A DNA stretch of 64,000 nucleotides from Streptomyces litmocidini (lineage in GTDB: Bacteria; Actinomycetota; Actinomycetes; Streptomycetales; Streptomycetaceae), in NCBI RefSeq assembly GCF_014649755.1, contig NZ_BMTQ01000004.1, forward strand, positions 372,001 through 436,000. Direction: 5' to 3'. Shown here piece by piece: positions 1 through 8,822 of this stretch. The notes below the pieces were generated by a model. That model did no database searches and was not told the DNA's origin. It saw only the letters and a program-made list of their open reading frames with translations. Every line of letters begins with the position of its first letter. The stretch's first letter is position 1. Both the position numbers and the translations under genes were made by a program.

Positions 1-102
1 CGGCTGACATGCGGGGCTCCCCTGATCGTTGCGGTGCGGTCGGGGGGAGGGACCCCGGGAGGTGGGCGGGGGTTGATCGCGTCTTCGGGGGTTGGGCGCC
101 TT

Positions 103-570
103 TCAGCCGTTCTCGTGCTCCGTGAGGTGCGAGCGCCCGAGGGGCGGCCGGTCGCGCCAGAGCTGGAGGCCGATGTCGACGAGTTCGACGCGGGTGAGGG
201 AGGACACGGAGTCGAGCGGGTGCCAGGCGGCGAGGTCGGTGGAGCCGCCCTCCTCGTTCCGCAGGGCGCCGCCGGTGATCCGCGCCTCGTAGACGATCCG
301 CAGGCCCTGCCAGGCGCCGGGGCCGCCGAGCCGGCGGAGCCAGGAGCGCCGGATGGAGTCGATGCCGAGGAGGGCGGTGGGCTCGGTCAGATAGCCCGTC
401 TCCTCCTCGACCTCGCGGACGACGGTGTGGACGGGATCCTCGCCGTGGTCCATGCCGCCGCCCGGCAGGGTCCACCGCCTGGCACCGTCCTTCGCGACCC
501 AGCGGGCGAGGAGCACCTCGTCGTCGCGGACGCACACGGCGTAGGCCGCCACCCTCAACTCCTGCTGCAT
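103..570 (-). CDS. NUDIX hydrolase
   Basis: This 155-residue protein is a small Nudix pyrophosphohydrolase, a family that hydrolyses nucleoside diphosphates linked to another moiety. The Nudix box is complete: G38, E44, R52-E53, E56-E57 and G59 fit GX5EX7REUXEEXGU. The protein starts at an ATG and is essentially a bare Nudix domain, so the substrate cannot be deduced. It lies ten bases downstream of the HPP membrane-protein gene on the same strand and may be co-transcribed with it. The family call is secure; the substrate is unknown. Confidence 0.9.
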   Translation of the reverse strand: MQQELRVAAYAVCVRDDEVLLARWVAKDGARRWTLPGGGMDHGEDPVHTVVREVEEETGYLTEPTALLGIDSIRRSWLRRLGGPGAWQGLRIVYEARITGGALRNEEGGSTDLAAWHPLDSVSSLTRVELVDIGLQLWRDRPPLGRSHLTEHENG

Positions 571-579
571 GGAACGAGG

Positions 580-1092
580 TTAGAGCCAGTACGCGGGATA
601 CGTCCGCCCCGTCGCACGGGCGGCCCCCAGCCCGACGGCGACCAGGAGGAGCGAGGCGAGGGCGAGAAGGCCGAGAAACGACCGGAAGGGCGGGGCCTGG
701 AGGGCGACGATGACGGCCGTTGCCGCGGCGGGCGAGTGCGGGGTGCGGGCCGACATCATCACGCCGAGGGCGAGACCGCCCGCGACGGCCGCGCTCCAGG
801 GTCCCGGCCCGGCGACGGCGAGGACCGCGAAGCCCGTGAGGGCCGAGAGCAGCTGGCCTCCGACGACCGAGCGCGGCTGGGAGAGCGGCAGGTCGGGGGC
901 GCCGGCCACGAGGGCCATGCTGGCGGCGAGGGGCGGGATGAGGAGGGGCTGGTGGAGGAGGGTGCCGAGGGCCACCAGGAGGAGGAGGGCGGTCGTGCTG
1001 GCGGCGGTGGAGGCCAGCGCGAGCCCCGGGCGGGGGCGGGACGGGGCGGTGGGGCGGGACGGGGCGGTGGGGCGGGACGGGGCGGTGGTCAC
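580..1092 (-). CDS. HPP-family integral membrane protein
   Basis: This 170-residue protein has about four hydrophobic segments and the HPP-family pattern: a PPLAASMALV-like stretch after the first helix, then the LSQPR motif followed by GG. I chose the GTG at 1092 because the upstream reading frame is Pro/Arg-rich shadow sequence and the membrane domain begins about 20 residues after this start. The N-terminus holds three copies of TAPSRP encoded by an 18-base tandem repeat. Function is unknown; some HPP proteins are linked to nitrite transport. An alternative start inside the repeat is possible. Confidence 0.75.
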   Translation of the reverse strand: MTTAPSRPTAPSRPTAPSRPRPGLALASTAASTTALLLLVALGTLLHQPLLIPPLAASMALVAGAPDLPLSQPRSVVGGQLLSALTGFAVLAVAGPGPWSAAVAGGLALGVMMSARTPHSPAAATAVIVALQAPPFRSFLGLLALASLLLVAVGLGAARATGRTYPAYWL

Positions 1093-1268
1093 GGGGCCTC
1101 CAGGGTGCGGGGTCGGCGGGCGCGGGGGCCCTGGGCGCGGGGGCGCTGAGCACGGGGGTGGCCCTGGGCACGGGGGCGCGTTCGGCGGCTCGCCCGACCT
1201 CCCCGGCTCTCGGCTCCGCTCGATCAGGGACCCCCCCCGCCCCCGCGGAACGCGTGCCCGCAACCGGG

Positions 1269-2132
1269 TCAGGGGGTGGGCGGGTGGGACGGGGAGTACT
1301 CCGGGGGTGACCAGCGGAGGGGGCTGGCCGACGGGGTTTCGGTCGTGCGCTCCACGTGGAAGCGGGTGACGCGGCCCCCGGGGCCGTACTCGGTGTGCGC
1401 GACGCCGCTGAGCTGGAGGGTCAGGCCCGTCTCCCAGTCGAGGAAGAGCAGCCCCGCGCGGCCGTCCGACTCCAGGTTGCCCAGGGTCAGGAACATCGCG
1501 TTGCCCGGGTAGTCGCGCCAGCTGAGCTCCCGCGGCGCGTCGACCCGGACGAAGCCGGGGTTGCCGCCGCGGTGGCTGGTGTCGACGCCGTCGGGGGCGG
1601 CGGTGGAGACGAAGAAGGTGTCCGCGGCGCCGATCAGGCGCCTCTGGCCGGAGGTGAGCGCCTCGCCGTGCCGCGCGGCGCCCGTCTCGGGGCCCGCGGG
1701 CTCGGAGCCGTACCACTCCCGCTTCTGGAGGTACTTGGGGCAGTTGGAGAAGACCTGCTCGGCCTCGATCGTGAAGCCGCGTCCGCCGCGTCGGGCGGTG
1801 CCGTTGAGGCGCATGCGGCGGCGGGTGCGGGGGTCGAGGGCGAGGGTGCCCACGGGGGCGCCGTCGGGCGTGCCCCCGGGGAGGTCGGCCGCCACCGAGA
1901 CCGTGTGCGGGCCGACGGCCCGGGCGAAGCCGGGCGCGCCGGTGAGCAGGCTCGACCAGACGCGGCCCTCGTGGTCCGCCGCGCCGATCATCAGCATCGG
2001 CTGGGCTTCCAGGAAGGCGGCGGCGACGGGGCGGATGCCGTCGGTGATGGAGCGGCCCACGTGGGCGGCGAGGTCCTGGACGCCCTCGCGCGCCTGTACG
2101 GCGAGGGAGCCGGGGTGGTACGCGGTGTTCAC
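1269..2132 (-). CDS. Pyridoxamine 5'-phosphate oxidase-family (FMN-binding split barrel) protein
   Basis: This 287-residue protein has two parts resembling the FMN-binding split-barrel fold. The C-terminal half contains the characteristic stretch FVSTAAPDGVDTSHRGGNPGF, followed by LSWRDYPGN and a run that usually precedes the flavin phosphate site. The N-terminal part (LMIGAADHEGRVWSSLLTG) looks like a degenerate copy of the same motif. Proteins of this build are usually annotated as PPOX-family flavoproteins, and no specific substrate is inferable. It starts at an ATG and is transcribed leftward in line with the HPP and Nudix genes. Confidence 0.8.
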   Translation of the reverse strand: MNTAYHPGSLAVQAREGVQDLAAHVGRSITDGIRPVAAAFLEAQPMLMIGAADHEGRVWSSLLTGAPGFARAVGPHTVSVAADLPGGTPDGAPVGTLALDPRTRRRMRLNGTARRGGRGFTIEAEQVFSNCPKYLQKREWYGSEPAGPETGAARHGEALTSGQRRLIGAADTFFVSTAAPDGVDTSHRGGNPGFVRVDAPRELSWRDYPGNAMFLTLGNLESDGRAGLLFLDWETGLTLQLSGVAHTEYGPGGRVTRFHVERTTETPSASPLRWSPPEYSPSHPPTP

Positions 2133-2235
2133 GGTGGCCTCCGTTCGGTGCCGGGTCAGTGGGCGCGGGCGCGCGTTCCGGTTGCGCCCCTGTTCCGCCC
2201 CGGTGGAGCGGATGCCCGCGACCGGGGTGCGTCGG

Positions 2236-2691
2236 CTAGAAGAAGCCGCAGGTCGGGGCCGTTTCCGACGGGGCCTGCGCGCCCTCCGTGCCCTTGGGGA
2301 CCGAGATCTCCAGGCGGGTGCCGTCGGGGTCGTGGAAGAAGATGCCGCCGGAGGCCGCGCCTTCGCGGTGGGCGACGACGCCCTCGTACGCGAAGGAGGC
2401 GCCGCGCGCGGTGAGCGCGGCCTCGGCGGCGCGGACGTGCTCGACGGACTCGGCCTCGAAGGCGAGGTGGTGGAGGCCGGGCCGGCCCGGGTCGTAGGTG
2501 CCCTCGGCCTGCTGCCAGAGGGTGAGGACCAGGCGGCCGTCCCGGCCGAGGAAGGCGTAGCGGCTGTCCTTCTCCTCGCCCTCGCCGAGGACGTCGAAGC
2601 CGAGGACGTCGCCGTAGAAGGCGAGCGAGCGTCCGAGGTCGGTGACGTTGAGGCCGACGTGGTGGGTGGCGAGTGTGCCGATCGTGGACAC
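2236..2691 (-). CDS. VOC-family (glyoxalase/bleomycin resistance fold) protein
   Basis: This 151-residue protein has the paired beta-alpha-beta-beta-beta modules of the vicinal oxygen chelate superfamily. Visible metal-ligand candidates are the His in THHVGLNV near residue 10, the His pair in LHHLAFEAE in the middle, and the Glu in GTRLEI near the C-terminus. Such proteins are dioxygenases, isomerases or resistance proteins, and the substrate is not apparent. It is divergent from the CGNR-type regulator, with 129 bases between them that contain GGTTA inverted and direct repeats, so the neighbour may control it. Confidence 0.85.
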   Translation of the reverse strand: MSTIGTLATHHVGLNVTDLGRSLAFYGDVLGFDVLGEGEEKDSRYAFLGRDGRLVLTLWQQAEGTYDPGRPGLHHLAFEAESVEHVRAAEAALTARGASFAYEGVVAHREGAASGGIFFHDPDGTRLEISVPKGTEGAQAPSETAPTCGFF

Positions 2692-2728
2692 GAGGGTTCC
2701 TCCTCCGGTGCGGCCGCCCCCCTTGGGC

Positions 2729-2799
2729 TAACCTCTCACTTCGACTTTAAGGGTTAGACGACGAGGGAGTCAACCGCTCACGTACTCTTGAGGGGTTAG
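2729..2799. promoter_or_regulatory. Candidate operator: TAACC/GGTTA repeats between VOC and CGNR genes
   Basis: The divergent intergenic region holds TAACC at 2729-2733, an inverted GGTTA at 2752-2756, and a further direct copy within GGGGTTAG at 2792-2799. The spacing between the first two is about two helical turns. That would suit a dimeric regulator controlling both genes, probably the CGNR protein itself. This is inferred from repeats only. Confidence 0.35.
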
Positions 2800-2820
2800 T
2801 TCCTCGAGGAGGGTGTCCCC

Positions 2821-3363
2821 ATGACCGCCACCGACCCCCGACCGCTCACCGGCGAGCCCGTCTCCCTCGACCTGCTCAACACCCGCTGGAACGAGGAAGG
2901 CGTCCGCCGCGACCTGCTGACGGAGGTCGAGGGCCTCACCGTCTGGCTCGCCGCCAACGGCCTGGCCGAGCGGTTCACCGCCGACGCGACCACCCTCCGG
3001 CACACCCTCGCCGCCCGGGACGCCCTCGCCGCGCTCGTCGACCGCCCCGGCGACCCCGACGCCGTCGCGCGGGTCGACGCCGTCCTCGGCCACGGCCGCA
3101 TCCGGGCCACGCTCACCGTCGAGGGCCCCGGCGAGGAGGCGGAGTTCGCGGACCCCGCCCGGGGGCCCGGCTGGACCGCCGCCCGCGACTACCTCGACCT
3201 GCTGCGCACGGCGCCCGACCGGATCCGCGCCTGCGCCCACGAGGCCTGCATCCTGCACTTCTTCGACACCTCGCGGAACGGCACCCGCCGCTGGTGCTCG
3301 ATGGCGGCCTGCGGCAACCGCGCCAAGGCCTCCCGCCACTACGCCCGGACCAAGGAGAACTGA
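2821..3363 (+). CDS. CGNR zinc-finger domain regulator (ABATE domain)
   Basis: This 180-residue protein has an N-terminal ABATE-type domain beginning GEPVSLDLLNT, and a C-terminal CGNR zinc finger. In the finger, Cys residues in RACAHEACILHF and the later RWCSMAACGNRAKASRHY provide the ligands and the name-giving CGNR motif, close to the end of the protein. This family is regarded as DNA-binding transcriptional regulators, and the finger is intact here. The start ATG follows a GAGGAGGG Shine-Dalgarno at the usual distance. Divergence from a VOC enzyme gene suggests that gene as its target. Confidence 0.88.
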   Translation: MTATDPRPLTGEPVSLDLLNTRWNEEGVRRDLLTEVEGLTVWLAANGLAERFTADATTLRHTLAARDALAALVDRPGDPDAVARVDAVLGHGRIRATLTVEGPGEEAEFADPARGPGWTAARDYLDLLRTAPDRIRACAHEACILHFFDTSRNGTRRWCSMAACGNRAKASRHYARTKEN

Positions 3364-3557
3364 CCCTCGCGTCACGGCGACTCGCCCCCGTACGGGCGAG
3401 TTCGTCCCGCGTGGCGCGTCGACGGCGCTGGCGGGTTTGTGCCGCGGCGGCAATCCGGTCCGGGGCAACTCTCCCCAAACCCCTGTCCCTTGCGAAAGGC
3501 TGAGCGGTCATCCGGTATCGGAATCCGGACGCCCTCCTTTCACCAACAGGGATGTAA

Positions 3558-6500
3558 ATGACCACCCCCGAAACCCAGAGCTCCATATCCGGAAGCTCGA
3601 CGCACGGGCCCAGACGCGCGGCCCGCATCGCCGCCGCGGCCGGACTCGTCGCCGCGCTCGTCGCGACCGGTGCCGCGCCCGTGCTCGCCACCGAAGCCCC
3701 GGCGGCCACTCCCCCGGTCAAGTCCTCGAACCCGGCCGACAAGCTCGGCGCCATCGACGCCCAGCGGCTCACCGAGGCCCAGGCGAGCGGCGAGAAGAAC
3801 GTCACCGTCCTCGTCGCCACCGCCCCCGGCGCCACCGAGCAGGTCGCCGCCCAGCTCGACGCCGTCGCCGGCGCCTCGATCGGCAAGCAGCAGGACGCGC
3901 TCGGCTACGTCCGCGCGACCCTGCCGACCGCCAAGGCCGCGGCCGCCATCAAGGCCGCCACCCAGCTCTCCTCCGTCCAGTCCGTCGACCTCCAGGCCGA
4001 GATCGTGCTGGACGACCCGACGCCGGACGCGGGCGCCGCGACGGGTGCCGTCTCCGGCACCACCGTCACGACGACGTACCCGGCCCCGGGCAAGGACACC
4101 CCGGCGAAGAACCCGTACAACCCCTCGTACGAGACGGGCGCGGTCGACTTCGTCAAGGAACACCCCAAGGCCGACGGCCGCGGCGTGACCATCGGCATCC
4201 TGGACTCCGGCGTCGACCTCGGCCACCCGGCCCTGCGGACGACCACCACCGGCGAGCGCAAGATCGTCGACTGGGTGACCGCCACCGACCCGCTGACCGA
4301 GGGCGACAACACCTGGCGCGCCCAGATCACCCCGGTCGCCGGCCCGGTCTTCACGGCCTCCGAGCAGAGCTGGAAGGCCCCCGCGGGTTCGTACCAGTTC
4401 AGCCGCTTCAAGGAGACCTGGACCGCGGGCGGTGACCCGAAGGGCGACATCAACCGGGACGGCGACACCACCGACGTCTTCGGCATGCTGTACGACCCGG
4501 CCGCCGGGACCGTCCGCGTGGACACCGACCAGAACAACGACTTCACGGACAACGCGCCGATGAAGCCGTACAAGGACGGCTACCAGATCGGTTACTTCGG
4601 TACCGACGACCCGGCCACGGAGGTCGCCGAGCGCACCCCGTTCGTCGTCGAGATCCGCAAGGACGTCAAGCTCGACCCGTGGGGCGGCGCCTACATCGGC
4701 CAGAAGGCCGACTTCGTCAACATCGGTCTCGTCGAGTCCGCGCACGGCACCCACGTCGCCGGCATCACCGCCGCCCACGGCCTCTTCGGCGGGAAGATGA
4801 ACGGCGCCGCGCCCGGCGCGAAGATCGTCTCCGCGCGCGCGTGCACCTGGTCGGGCGGCTGCACCAACACCGCCCTCACCGAGGGCATGACGGACCTCGT
4901 CGTCAACCGCGGCGTCGACATCGTCAACATGTCGATCGGCGGCCTGCCGCAGCAGAACGACGGCGACAACGTCCGCTCGCGCCTCTACACGCGCCTCATC
5001 GACACCTACGGCGTCCAGCTGGTCATCTCGGCCGGCAACGAGGGCCCCGGCATCAACACGATCGGCGACCCCGGCCTGGCCGACAAGGTCATCTCGGTCG
5101 GCGCGGCCGTCTCCCGGGCGACCTGGGCCGCCAACTACGGCTCGGCCGTCGAGAAGAAGTACGCCATGTTCCCCTTCTCCTCGCGCGGCCCGCGTGAGGA
5201 CGGCGGCTTCACCCCGACCATCACCGCCCCCGGCTCGGCCGTGAACTCCATCCCGACCTGGCTGCCGGGCGCCGGCGTCGCCGAGGCGGGCTACACCCTG
5301 CCCGCCGGCTACGGCATGCTCAACGGCACCTCGATGTCCTCGCCGCAGGCGACGGGCGCGAGCGCGCTGCTGATCTCGGCCGCGAAGCAGAAGGGCATCG
5401 CGCTCTCCCCGCTCACCCTGCGGACCGCGCTGACCTCCACCGCGAAGCGCATCCCCGGTGTCGCCGCGCACGAGCAGGGCTCGGGCCTCATGGACATCGA
5501 GGAGGCCTGGGAGTCGATCAAGGACGGTGCCACCGCCCACGACTACAAGGTCGAGGCCCCGGTCGACACCGTGATCTTCCCGGCCCCGCACACCGGCACC
5601 GGCGTGTACGACCGCGAGGGCGGCCTCAAGGTCGGCCAGAAGAGGGTCTACGACGTCACCATCACGCGCACGAGCGGCCCGAACCGGCCGATCGAGCACG
5701 AGCTGGACCTCAAGTACAACGACGGCACCTTCCGCATCCTCGGCGACGACGAGATCGACCTGCCGCTGAACAAGCCGGTCACCGTCAAGCTCCAGGCCCG
5801 CGCCGCCACCTCCGGCGTGCACAGCGTCATCCTGGAGGCCGACGACGAGCGCACCGAGGGCGTCGACAAGCAGATCCTCGCCACCTCGGTCGTCGCGGAC
5901 GACCTGGTCGCCCCGGGCTACGGCTTCTCCGCCTCCGGCTCGGTGCAGCGCAACAGCAGCAAGTCCTACTTCGTCACCGTGCCGAAGGGCGCCAAGACGC
6001 TGGAGGTCGCGCTCGGCGGTCTGAAGGAGAAGAGCCAGACCCGCTTCATCTCGATCCACCCGTACGGCGTGGGCATCGAGGACAGCGCCACCACGCAGTG
6101 CTACCCGCACTACAACCCGGCCAACACCTGCCGCCCGGACCTGCGGTCCTACGCGAACCCGACGCCCGGCGTCTGGGAGATCGAGGTCGAGTCCCGCCGC
6201 ACGTCGCCGGACCTGGACAACCCGTACACCCTGGGCGTCACCGCCCTCGGCGCCGACTTCGACCCGGCCGTGCAGACGGTCGCGGAGGCGAAGATCGGCA
6301 CCCCGGCCGCCGTCCAGTGGCAGGTCACCAACCGCTTCGCGGGCATCGCGGGCACCCTCAAGGGCGGCTCCCTCGGCTCGCAGAAGAGCGAGACGCCGAC
6401 CATCCAGAACCACGAGAAGCAGACCAGGACCATCACCATCGGTGAGGGCGTGGAGCGGCTCGACATCGGGATCGGCAACACCTCCGACCGGACCGCCGAC

Positions 6501-6878
6501 CTCGACCTCACGGTCACGCTGAACGGCGCGACCGTGGCCCAGTCGGCGGACGGCGACTCGGAGGAATCCGTCTCCCTGGCGAACCCGGCCGCGGGCACGT
6601 ACACCGTCACCATCGACGGCTACTCGGTCCAGGCCGCGGGCGGCACCACGTACGACTACAAGGACGTGTACTACTCGTCCGCGCTCGGCTCCGTGAAGGT
6701 CGACGGGTCGAAGCCGGTCACCCTGGCCAACGGCGCCACCGCCCCGGTCTCGGCCGAGGTCGTCGTCGCGGGCGCGGCCCCCGAGGGACGCCAGTTCTTC
6801 GGCGAGGTCCAGCTGCTCAACGCGCGCGGCACCGTCGCGGGCACCGGCAGCGTCCTGATCGGCGCGGTCACCCCGTAA
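3558..6878 (+). CDS. Secreted S8-family (subtilisin-like) serine peptidase
   Basis: This 1106-residue protein is an extracellular serine protease. A signal peptide ends near residue 45 (twin Arg, then an Ala-rich core). It is followed by an inhibitor-I9-like propeptide and the subtilase domain. The catalytic triad is D216 (ILDSGVDLGHP), H396 (AHGTHVAG) and S592 (GTSMSSPQ), and the oxyanion Asn lies in SAGNEGPG. About 180 residues separate Asp and His, far more than in classical subtilisins. That insert contains Asp-rich calcium-loop-like stretches (DINRDGDTTD and DTDQNNDFTD). The 500-residue C-terminal part is beta-rich. Tripeptidyl peptidase II relatives share a long Asp-His insert. A strong hairpin terminator follows directly. 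Confidence 0.92.
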   Translation: MTTPETQSSISGSSTHGPRRAARIAAAAGLVAALVATGAAPVLATEAPAATPPVKSSNPADKLGAIDAQRLTEAQASGEKNVTVLVATAPGATEQVAAQLDAVAGASIGKQQDALGYVRATLPTAKAAAAIKAATQLSSVQSVDLQAEIVLDDPTPDAGAATGAVSGTTVTTTYPAPGKDTPAKNPYNPSYETGAVDFVKEHPKADGRGVTIGILDSGVDLGHPALRTTTTGERKIVDWVTATDPLTEGDNTWRAQITPVAGPVFTASEQSWKAPAGSYQFSRFKETWTAGGDPKGDINRDGDTTDVFGMLYDPAAGTVRVDTDQNNDFTDNAPMKPYKDGYQIGYFGTDDPATEVAERTPFVVEIRKDVKLDPWGGAYIGQKADFVNIGLVESAHGTHVAGITAAHGLFGGKMNGAAPGAKIVSARACTWSGGCTNTALTEGMTDLVVNRGVDIVNMSIGGLPQQNDGDNVRSRLYTRLIDTYGVQLVISAGNEGPGINTIGDPGLADKVISVGAAVSRATWAANYGSAVEKKYAMFPFSSRGPREDGGFTPTITAPGSAVNSIPTWLPGAGVAEAGYTLPAGYGMLNGTSMSSPQATGASALLISAAKQKGIALSPLTLRTALTSTAKRIPGVAAHEQGSGLMDIEEAWESIKDGATAHDYKVEAPVDTVIFPAPHTGTGVYDREGGLKVGQKRVYDVTITRTSGPNRPIEHELDLKYNDGTFRILGDDEIDLPLNKPVTVKLQARAATSGVHSVILEADDERTEGVDKQILATSVVADDLVAPGYGFSASGSVQRNSSKSYFVTVPKGAKTLEVALGGLKEKSQTRFISIHPYGVGIEDSATTQCYPHYNPANTCRPDLRSYANPTPGVWEIEVESRRTSPDLDNPYTLGVTALGADFDPAVQTVAEAKIGTPAAVQWQVTNRFAGIAGTLKGGSLGSQKSETPTIQNHEKQTRTITIGEGVERLDIGIGNTSDRTADLDLTVTLNGATVAQSADGDSEESVSLANPAAGTYTVTIDGYSVQAAGGTTYDYKDVYYSSALGSVKVDGSKPVTLANGATAPVSAEVVVAGAAPEGRQFFGEVQLLNARGTVAGTGSVLIGAVTP

Positions 6879-6892
6879 CACCCGGGCACGAC

Positions 6893-6930
6893 AGGAGGGG
6901 CGGGCGCCCGTGCGGGCGCCCGCCCCTCCT
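6893..6930. terminator. Perfect 18-bp hairpin terminator
   Basis: Positions 6893-6910 and 6913-6930 are perfect inverted repeats (AGGAGGGGCGGGCGCCCG arm) with a two-base loop. The hairpin lies between the ends of the subtilase gene and the convergent small secreted-protein gene, and it probably ends transcription from both sides. There is no T-tract, as is common in Streptomyces. Confidence 0.85.
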
Positions 6931-6946
6931 CCGTTCGGCCCGCTTC

Positions 6947-7321
6947 TCAGGAGCGAATGCCTCCGATGTTGATGTCGGGGCAGACCCTCTCGATGAACTC
7001 ACCCACGGCGTAGCTCGACTTCCGCGCCGCCTCCTCATGCTCCGGCTCCGCGTGCTCGTACCAGGCACTGAGCCGCTCGAAGTCCGGAGCGACGCCCTCC
7101 GGGGCACGCTCGCCGAGGTCCTCGATGACGTGCTGCCGCTTGTGCGGGGTCAGCTCCTCGGTCTTCCGGAGGTCGAGCGGTGCCGCCTCCCTGCAGAACG
7201 CGGTGCCCTCGGCGGACTTCCGGAAGGCCTCCTCCTCCGAGTCCCGGGTCAGCAGGAACCCGGTGAGGGCGAGGGTCGCGGAGGTCACGGTGACGATCGC
7301 CGTCACGATTCCCTTGCGCAC
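6947..7321 (-). CDS. Hypothetical membrane-anchored or secreted protein
   Basis: This 124-residue protein is not recognised. An N-terminal hydrophobic segment of about 17 residues follows MRKG and ends at LLTRDSEEE, so it is either exported or anchored. The remainder is charged and helical, with two cysteines (in TAFCREAA and ERVCPDINIGG) that could form a disulphide outside the cell. It ends a minus-strand run and begins four bases after the stop of the metzincin-like protease gene, so the two are probably co-transcribed. Confidence 0.6.
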   Translation of the reverse strand: MRKGIVTAIVTVTSATLALTGFLLTRDSEEEAFRKSAEGTAFCREAAPLDLRKTEELTPHKRQHVIEDLGERAPEGVAPDFERLSAWYEHAEPEHEEAARKSSYAVGEFIERVCPDINIGGIRS

Positions 7322-7325
7322 GGGA

Positions 7326-7850
7326 TCACGTCCCCGCCGCGATCGCGTTCAGGTCGTGCTGGTCGTAATGCATCGGCCAGATCTCGATCCGCATGCAGGA
7401 GTTGTTGTCGGTGTCGGTCGACGAGTACCTGTGCCCCAGGTCACCCGTGTGGCCGAACTCGTGGCAGCCGAGGCTCTTCCACTGGTTCAGGCTCTTGGAG
7501 TACGAGGTGTTGAAACGCACCCGGATGATGTCGCACGAGGTCCAGAGGGCGTTCCAGTTCGTGCAGTCGGTCCGCCCGTGCCACTTCGTGTCACCGTAGG
7601 CACCGTCGTACACCTCGATGTCACCACCGCCCCACGATGTGGTGATGACACTGCGCTCCAGCTCTGCCTTGCCGTAGCCCATCGCGGTGGAACCGTTCGC
7701 GGTGAGGCTGAAGCCCTTCACCGCCTGGTTCCTGTTGTCGGGGTCCGTTCCTTTGTCGTCGTGGCTCGCCTGGGCCGACATCGGCACGGTGAGGACGAGA
7801 GCGGCCGCGGCGGCGAGCACGGCCGGGATCCGGGGGAGGGAGAACTTCAC
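7326..7850 (-). CDS. Secreted metzincin-like zinc metalloprotease with altered motif
   Basis: From the GTG at 7850 this is a 174-residue preprotein with a signal peptide cleaved near ASA-QAS at about residue 29. The zinc-binding motif is H130-E131-x-x-H134 with H140 at the third-ligand position, and a Met-turn follows at SCMR (M153). The motif reads HEFGHTGDLGH. The usual metzincin glycine at the eighth position is Asp here, with a Gly just before it. Six cysteines suggest disulphides. The upstream frame before 7850 is not protein-like, hence this start. It is probably a small extracellular protease, and its activity should be tested because of the altered motif. Confidence 0.75.
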   Translation of the reverse strand: MKFSLPRIPAVLAAAAALVLTVPMSAQASHDDKGTDPDNRNQAVKGFSLTANGSTAMGYGKAELERSVITTSWGGGDIEVYDGAYGDTKWHGRTDCTNWNALWTSCDIIRVRFNTSYSKSLNQWKSLGCHEFGHTGDLGHRYSSTDTDNNSCMRIEIWPMHYDQHDLNAIAAGT

Positions 7851-7936
7851 TGGCGTTCGCTTCCTGAGGTCGGGGAGGTCGCTTCGGGCACCGAGGTCAC
7901 CGCGGAGACCGGGGCCGCCACGGACGATCGGGGACA

Positions 7937-8719
7937 TCAGCTCGGGGACGGGTAGGGAGTGGGCTCCGAACCGTCCGCCGTGGAGTCGCCGGGAATCGGC
8001 TCCTCCGTCTCCGCAGGCGCCGGCGCGTTCGCCGCGTCGCCCGTCACGACCGTCGGCTCCGACTGCGCCGAGGGCAGGTCGGCCGGAGGGTTCTTCGTGT
8101 CCGTGAGCCGCTTCAGCTCCATGACCAGATCCAGCGGGTCCCAATAGAACGACGTGGCGAAAGCGGACTTCGGGTCGGCCGAGAGTTCCAGCCAGCCTCC
8201 CTTGTCCAGAGCCCTTCCCTGGGTGTTCACCAGCTGATAGCGGCCGGCGCCGTCACTGGGCTCCAGGAAATAAAATCCCTTGTCGCCCACCTGGCTCCAG
8301 GTCACATTCTCGACCTGATAGCCGTTCCCGGAACCGTCCCAGCCCCATTCCTCCATGACAATTGTCTGGGGAATGGACGGATACAGCTTGAACGAGGTGG
8401 TCACCTTGAGGGTGACGTCCCGGGCCTGGTCGACCCCGCCGTCCTCCACGCTGCCGATGGTCCGCCCCGGCGCGATGCCCACGACTTCCGCCTGCACGAT
8501 GACCGGCGAGGTGGCGACCAGTTCGCCGAGGTTCTTGAAGTCGAACACCTCCCGACCGGACATGATGCGCTCGGGGTGTGTGTCACGATGCGCCGTCGCG
8601 GCGGAACTGCCGCCGGCACTCCCGAATGCCGCGATCCCCCCGACGACCGCGACGACCGAAAAGGCCATCGCGATCCGCCCCGGAACGGACATCTTGCTTT
8701 TCCTCACGAAAACCCCCAC
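7937..8719 (-). CDS. Secreted or anchored protein, possible TIMP/NTR-like fold
   Basis: This 260-residue protein has an N-terminal membrane segment after VRKSKMSVPGR. An extracytoplasmic domain follows with the pattern 'VIVQAEVVGI ... VTLKVTTSFKL ... TIVMEEWGW ... GDKGFYFLEP'. This layout resembles bacterial NTR/TIMP-like beta-barrel proteins, but that is my inference. The C-terminal 55 residues are Pro/Glu/Ser/Thr-rich and probably disordered. It lies 86 bases upstream of the metzincin-like protease on the same strand, so an inhibitor or carrier role is conceivable. A partly similar protein is encoded at 8823-9536. Confidence 0.6.
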   Translation of the reverse strand: MGVFVRKSKMSVPGRIAMAFSVVAVVGGIAAFGSAGGSSAATAHRDTHPERIMSGREVFDFKNLGELVATSPVIVQAEVVGIAPGRTIGSVEDGGVDQARDVTLKVTTSFKLYPSIPQTIVMEEWGWDGSGNGYQVENVTWSQVGDKGFYFLEPSDGAGRYQLVNTQGRALDKGGWLELSADPKSAFATSFYWDPLDLVMELKRLTDTKNPPADLPSAQSEPTVVTGDAANAPAPAETEEPIPGDSTADGSEPTPYPSPS

Positions 8720-8822
8720 CTAAGCCGAAAAGAATGGTTCGTTCAACTCGCGATCAAGCAGGGGGAAACGTAGAGGGCTCTTCAACTCCACGTCAAGGGG
8801 TGGCAAATAACAGACAAATGAA

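Noticed and set aside
1..102. Possible gene fragment at the left edge
   Set aside because: Both strands give only short Gly/Arg-rich translations without a motif.
3540..6881. 1.1-thousand-residue minus-strand frame opposite the subtilase
   Set aside because: No domain is recognisable, composition is Asp/Gly/Arg/Val repetition, and the plus strand has a full catalytic triad.
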